Shown piece by piece: positions 8,149 through 10,807 of a stretch of DNA of 10,807 nt. A model generated the notes under the pieces. The model made no database searches. It had not been told where the DNA came from and saw nothing but the letters and a program-made list of their open reading frames with translations. This DNA comes from Actinomycetales bacterium (GTDB lineage Bacteria; Actinomycetota; Actinomycetes; Actinomycetales; BWSM-131). Within the stretch, counting starts at the first letter, position 1, and each line of letters starts with the position of its first letter. A program made the translations under genes and the position numbers. The stretch covers positions 1 to 10,807 of the forward strand of contig JASBSH010000093.1 in assembly GCA_030149025.1 (NCBI GenBank), read 5' to 3'.

Positions 8149-9476
8149 GCCGACACGCCGCCCCCGCACCGCCCCGGCGGGAGGAGCCGTTCGACGCGGT
8201 GGACGTCATCCGCGCCAAGCGGGACCGCCAGGAGCTGTCGGACGAGCAGATCGACTGGGTCGTCGACGCGTACACACGTGACGCCGTCGCCGACGAGCAG
8301 ATGTCGGCACTGCTCATGGCGATCCTGCTCAACGGCATGAACAGGCGGGAGATCTCGCGGTGGACGACGGCGATGATCTCCTCGGGGGAGCGGCTGGACT
8401 TCTCCCGGCTGTCACGGCCGACCGCCGACAAGCACTCGACCGGCGGTGTCGGCGACAAGATCACCCTGCCGCTGGCCCCGTTGGTGGCCGCGCACGGCGT
8501 TGCGGTGCCGCAGCTGTCGGGCCGGGGGCTCGGTCACACCGGCGGGACCCTCGACAAGCTCGAGTCGATTCCGGGATGGCGGGCGAACCTGTCGAACGAC
8601 GAGTTCTTCGCCCAGCTCGAGGACGTCGGTGCCGTGATCTGCGCGGCCGGGACGGGCCTCGCGCCGGCCGACAAGCGGCTCTACGCCCTGCGCGACGTGA
8701 CCGGCACCGTCGAGGCGATCCCGCTCATCGCGTCGTCCATCATGAGCAAGAAGATCGCCGAGGGCACCGGTGCCCTGGTGCTCGACGTGAAGGTCGGCAC
8801 CGGCGCGTTCATGAAGGACATCGACTCCGCTGGCGAGCTCGCACGGACCATGGTCGACCTCGGCACCGATGCCGGGGTCACGACCGTCGCGCTCCTGACC
8901 GACATGTCCACTCCGCTGGGGCTCACGGCCGGCAACGCCCTCGAGGTGCGCGAGTCCGTGGAGGTGCTGGACGGCGGGGGTCCCCCGGACGTCGTGGAGC
9001 TCACCCTGGCGCTGGCGCGCGAGATGCTCGCCGCGGCAGGCAAGGACGACGTCGACCCGGCCGACGCGCTGAAGGACGGTCGCGCGATGGACGTCTGGCG
9101 CCGCATGATCTCGGCTCAGGGCGGGGACCCGGACGCCGACCTGCCGGTCGCGAAACAGACGCACCAGGTGCTCGCCCCGGCCGGCGGGGTGCTCACACGG
9201 CTCGACGCGCTGAGCGTCGGCATGGCCGCATGGCGTCTGGGTGCTGGACGCGCACGCAAGGAGGACCCGGTGCAGGCGGGTGCCGGCGTCCAGATGCACG
9301 TGAAGCCCGGCGCACTCGTGCGCGCCGGTGAGCCGTTGATGACCCTGCACACCGACACCCCGGAGCGGTTCGAGCGAGCGCTCGCGTCCCTCGAGGGCGC
9401 GTTCGACATCGCCCCGGAAGGGGCCCGGCCGGACATCGGGCCGCTCGTCATCGACCGCATCGCCGCGCAGCCCTGA
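8145..9476 (+). CDS. deoA: Thymidine phosphorylase (pyrimidine-nucleoside phosphorylase)
   Basis: A 443-residue enzyme of the nucleoside phosphorylase II fold. It splits thymidine or deoxyuridine with phosphate to the base plus 2-deoxyribose-1-phosphate. Visible motifs are DKHSTGGVGDK (95-105, phosphate binding; His97), the family signature SGRGLGHTGGTLDKLE (125-140), RDVTGT (Arg183) and SSIMSKK (Ser198, Lys202). Arg183, Ser198 and Lys202 match the E. coli pyrimidine-binding residues Arg171, Ser186 and Lys190 at a constant offset of 12. The C-terminal domain with GAGVQMHVKPGALVRAGEPL is complete. ATG 8145 overlaps the cdd stop (ATGA), with GGAGAGGG at 8136-8143. It follows Cdd in the pathway, using the deoxyuridine that Cdd makes. 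A pyrimidine-specific enzyme that also accepts uridine (Pdp) is the alternative. No clear terminator follows. Confidence 0.94.
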   Translation: MSRHAAPAPPRREEPFDAVDVIRAKRDRQELSDEQIDWVVDAYTRDAVADEQMSALLMAILLNGMNRREISRWTTAMISSGERLDFSRLSRPTADKHSTGGVGDKITLPLAPLVAAHGVAVPQLSGRGLGHTGGTLDKLESIPGWRANLSNDEFFAQLEDVGAVICAAGTGLAPADKRLYALRDVTGTVEAIPLIASSIMSKKIAEGTGALVLDVKVGTGAFMKDIDSAGELARTMVDLGTDAGVTTVALLTDMSTPLGLTAGNALEVRESVEVLDGGGPPDVVELTLALAREMLAAAGKDDVDPADALKDGRAMDVWRRMISAQGGDPDADLPVAKQTHQVLAPAGGVLTRLDALSVGMAAWRLGAGRARKEDPVQAGAGVQMHVKPGALVRAGEPLMTLHTDTPERFERALASLEGAFDIAPEGARPDIGPLVIDRIAAQP

Positions 9477-9491
9477 CCCGCCACACGTGTT

Positions 9492-9558
9492 GTGATCTTG
9501 CACTTCTGCAGACGGTCCGTGTCACAGTCCTCTCATCGTGATCTTGCACTTCTGCAGA
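9492..9558 (+). repeat. Two exact 21-bp direct repeats in the deoA-protease intergenic gap
   Basis: Identical 21-base copies lie at 9492-9512 and 9538-9558. Each contains GATCTTGCACTTCTGCAG, and the bases on either side differ, so the unit is exactly 21 bases. Start-to-start spacing is 46 bases. The 240-base gap (9477-9716) otherwise shows no gene I can support. The repeats are unrelated in sequence to the 21-bp array at 2127-2189. They may be a dispersed intergenic repeat or a pair of protein-binding sites. Confidence 0.8.
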
Positions 9559-9623
9559 TTGCCGCGCCCTCGCGCTACGGCTCAGGGACGGATTGGGGCG
9601 AAAGGGTTCCGCTTGTCCCGTAA

Positions 9624-9677
9624 TAGCGCTACTTTGCTCGCGCAACTGGCGCCGTTCCTCGGGGTGACGATCCGTCA
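9624..9677 (+). promoter_or_regulatory. Small palindromes upstream of the protease gene
   Basis: TAGCGCTA (9624-9631) is a perfect 8-base palindrome. TGACG-ATC-CGTCA (9665-9677) is a perfect inverted repeat that ends 39 bases before the protease start. Both are in the region where a promoter and operator would be expected. No convincing -35/-10 pair could be placed (TTGTCC at 9613 and TACTTT at 9630 are too close together). Chance is a real alternative for such short elements. Confidence 0.25.
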
Positions 9678-9716
9678 GATCGTGAATGGTGCCCCCGCTT
9701 CCCACGAGGAGGATCT

Positions 9717-10807
9717 GTGGCACTACGCTCCCGACGCCGGCTGGCCACTCTGGCCGCCGGCTCCGCCCTCGCCCTCGCGGTGACGGGTGGTGCGCTCTCG
9801 GCCATAGCGGCGCCGTCCGGCAACGCCAGCACGACCGCGGGCAAGAACCCGTCGACCGACGGGCCGAACGCTCCGACGGGGCAGGACACGTCCAGCGCTG
9901 TCGTCCGGCTCTCGCTCGACCCGGCGGCGTCCACCGCCTCGCAGACCGGCGGCACGCTCAAGCTGACGAGCCAGGCCGCGAGCAACCAGCGGGCGCAGCT
10001 GGCCAAGCAACGTAACCAGTTCAAGCAGTGGCTGAAGACGAACGCACCCAAGGCGAAGGTGACGGGCGAGTACGACATCGCCGTGAACGCCGTGGCCGTG
10101 ACCCTGAACGGGACCGCGCTGTCGGTGCTGCGGTCGGCGCCGGGTGTCGTGTCCGCCGACTACCAGGCCGTGTACCGGCCCCTCGCGAACGAGGACCCGG
10201 ACCTGCAGCTCATCAGGGGCATGGACGGCTGGACGGCGGCGGCTCCTGCCGGAGGGCCGGAGAACGCCGGCACCGGTGTCCAGGTCGCGATCGTCGACAC
10301 CGGTATCGACGTGACGCACCCGTGCTTCGACGACTCCGGATTCCCGGCGACGAAGCAGCTCGGGGACACCCGCTTCACCAACAACAAGGTGATCGTCGCG
10401 AAGGTCTTCAACAACAAGGCCGCCAACCTGAGGCTCACGCCCGAGGCCATCCAGGACCATGGCACCCACGTGGCCGGCACGGTGGCGTGCAACGCCCACA
10501 CGCCGGCGAGCGTGCAGGGCGCCGACATCCCCTACGACCCGAGCGGTGTGGCCCCGGGCGCGCAGCTGGGCAACTACAACGTCTTCCCCGGTCAGGTCGA
10601 CAACGCCCGCAGCGAGGACATCCTCAACGCGCTGCAGGCGGCGGCCGCGGACGGTATGGACGTCATCAACATGAGCCTCGGCGGCGACGCCTCCGGCACC
10701 CAGGACCTGCTCACCATGGCCGTGGACAACCTCGACCGTGCAGGGATCGTCGTCGCGGTCGCGTCCGGCAACAGCGGCCCGGGCCGCGGCACCGTCGGTT
10801 CGCCCGG
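9717..10807 (+). CDS. Secreted subtilisin-like serine protease (S8 family), 3'-truncated
   Basis: The first 363 codons of a longer gene; the frame is open to the edge. GTG 9717 is preceded by GAGGAGG at 9706-9712. The N-terminus is an export signal with an Arg cluster (SRRRLATL, residues 5-12; Sec, or possibly Tat), a hydrophobic run and a likely cleavage near SAIAA. An Asn/Ser/Thr-rich linker follows, then a propeptide resembling inhibitor I9 (about 61-152). The peptidase domain starts near 175: VAIVDTGID with catalytic Asp194, DHGTHVAGT with His251, and ASGNSGPG with oxyanion Asn352. The catalytic Ser motif (GTSMA) and anything after it lie outside the window. The HPCFDDSGFP insert and the long Asp-to-His spacing resemble large actinobacterial subtilases that often carry PA and C-terminal domains; whether this one does cannot be seen. 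It is probably transcribed separately from the nucleoside operon. Confidence 0.92.
   Translation, partial: MALRSRRRLATLAAGSALALAVTGGALSAIAAPSGNASTTAGKNPSTDGPNAPTGQDTSSAVVRLSLDPAASTASQTGGTLKLTSQAASNQRAQLAKQRNQFKQWLKTNAPKAKVTGEYDIAVNAVAVTLNGTALSVLRSAPGVVSADYQAVYRPLANEDPDLQLIRGMDGWTAAAPAGGPENAGTGVQVAIVDTGIDVTHPCFDDSGFPATKQLGDTRFTNNKVIVAKVFNNKAANLRLTPEAIQDHGTHVAGTVACNAHTPASVQGADIPYDPSGVAPGAQLGNYNVFPGQVDNARSEDILNALQAAAADGMDVINMSLGGDASGTQDLLTMAVDNLDRAGIVVAVASGNSGPGRGTVGSP

Noticed and set aside
9477..9500. Intrinsic terminator after deoA
   Set aside because: ACACGTGT is only a short palindrome with no stable stem or T-run; the TGTGA/TCACA pairing across the first repeat is 5 bp and unconvincing.
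9538..9783. An 81-codon + strand frame starting in the second direct repeat and running into the protease gene
   Set aside because: It overlaps the protease signal peptide out of frame, has no ribosome binding site and resembles no protein I know. The overlapping minus-strand frame (9448-9723) is equally unconvincing.

Overview
The window is very GC-rich (strong G/C in third codon positions), densely packed, and coded entirely on the + strand. Frequent GTG/TTG starts and 4-base stop/start overlaps (GTGA, ATGA), together with the gene types, point to a high-GC actinomycete. A Micrococcales-type organism is my best guess, but no rRNA or other marker is present to prove it.

Layout. (1) Positions 1-894 hold the 3' part of a methylmalonyl-CoA/isobutyryl-CoA mutase-type catalytic subunit. 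It is followed after 2 bases by an M20 metal-dependent amidohydrolase (897-2240). The last codons of the amidohydrolase are built from three copies of a 21-bp tandem repeat. (2) A 108-base gap (2241-2348) carries a plausible sigma-70-type promoter, a perfect 15-base inverted repeat in the expected leader, and a ribosome binding site. (3) From 2349 to 9476 lies a nucleoside uptake and salvage cluster: a BMP-family lipoprotein, a tandem-domain ABC ATPase, two BPD_transp_2-type permeases, cytidine deaminase (cdd) and thymidine phosphorylase (deoA). All junctions from the ATPase onward overlap or nearly overlap. The exception is a 166-base gap after the lipoprotein gene that contains a strong GC-rich hairpin. 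(4) A 240-base non-coding gap (9477-9716) contains two exact copies of a different 21-bp sequence and some small inverted repeats. (5) From 9717 to the right edge is the 5' part of a secreted subtilisin-like (S8) protease.

How the genes work together. The lipoprotein captures a nucleoside outside the membrane, and the ABC complex imports it using one competent and one degenerate ATP site. Cdd converts cytidine/deoxycytidine to uridine/deoxyuridine. DeoA splits deoxyuridine/thymidine by phosphorolysis into a free base and deoxyribose-1-phosphate. The mutase, amidohydrolase and protease have no demonstrated link to nucleosides.

I do not see an unmistakable undescribed system. The core is a recognisable actinobacterial nucleoside cluster. 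The parts least explained by known genes are the two short repeat families (2127-2189 and 9492-9558), the leader inverted repeat (2311-2325) and the intra-operon hairpin (3457-3496).
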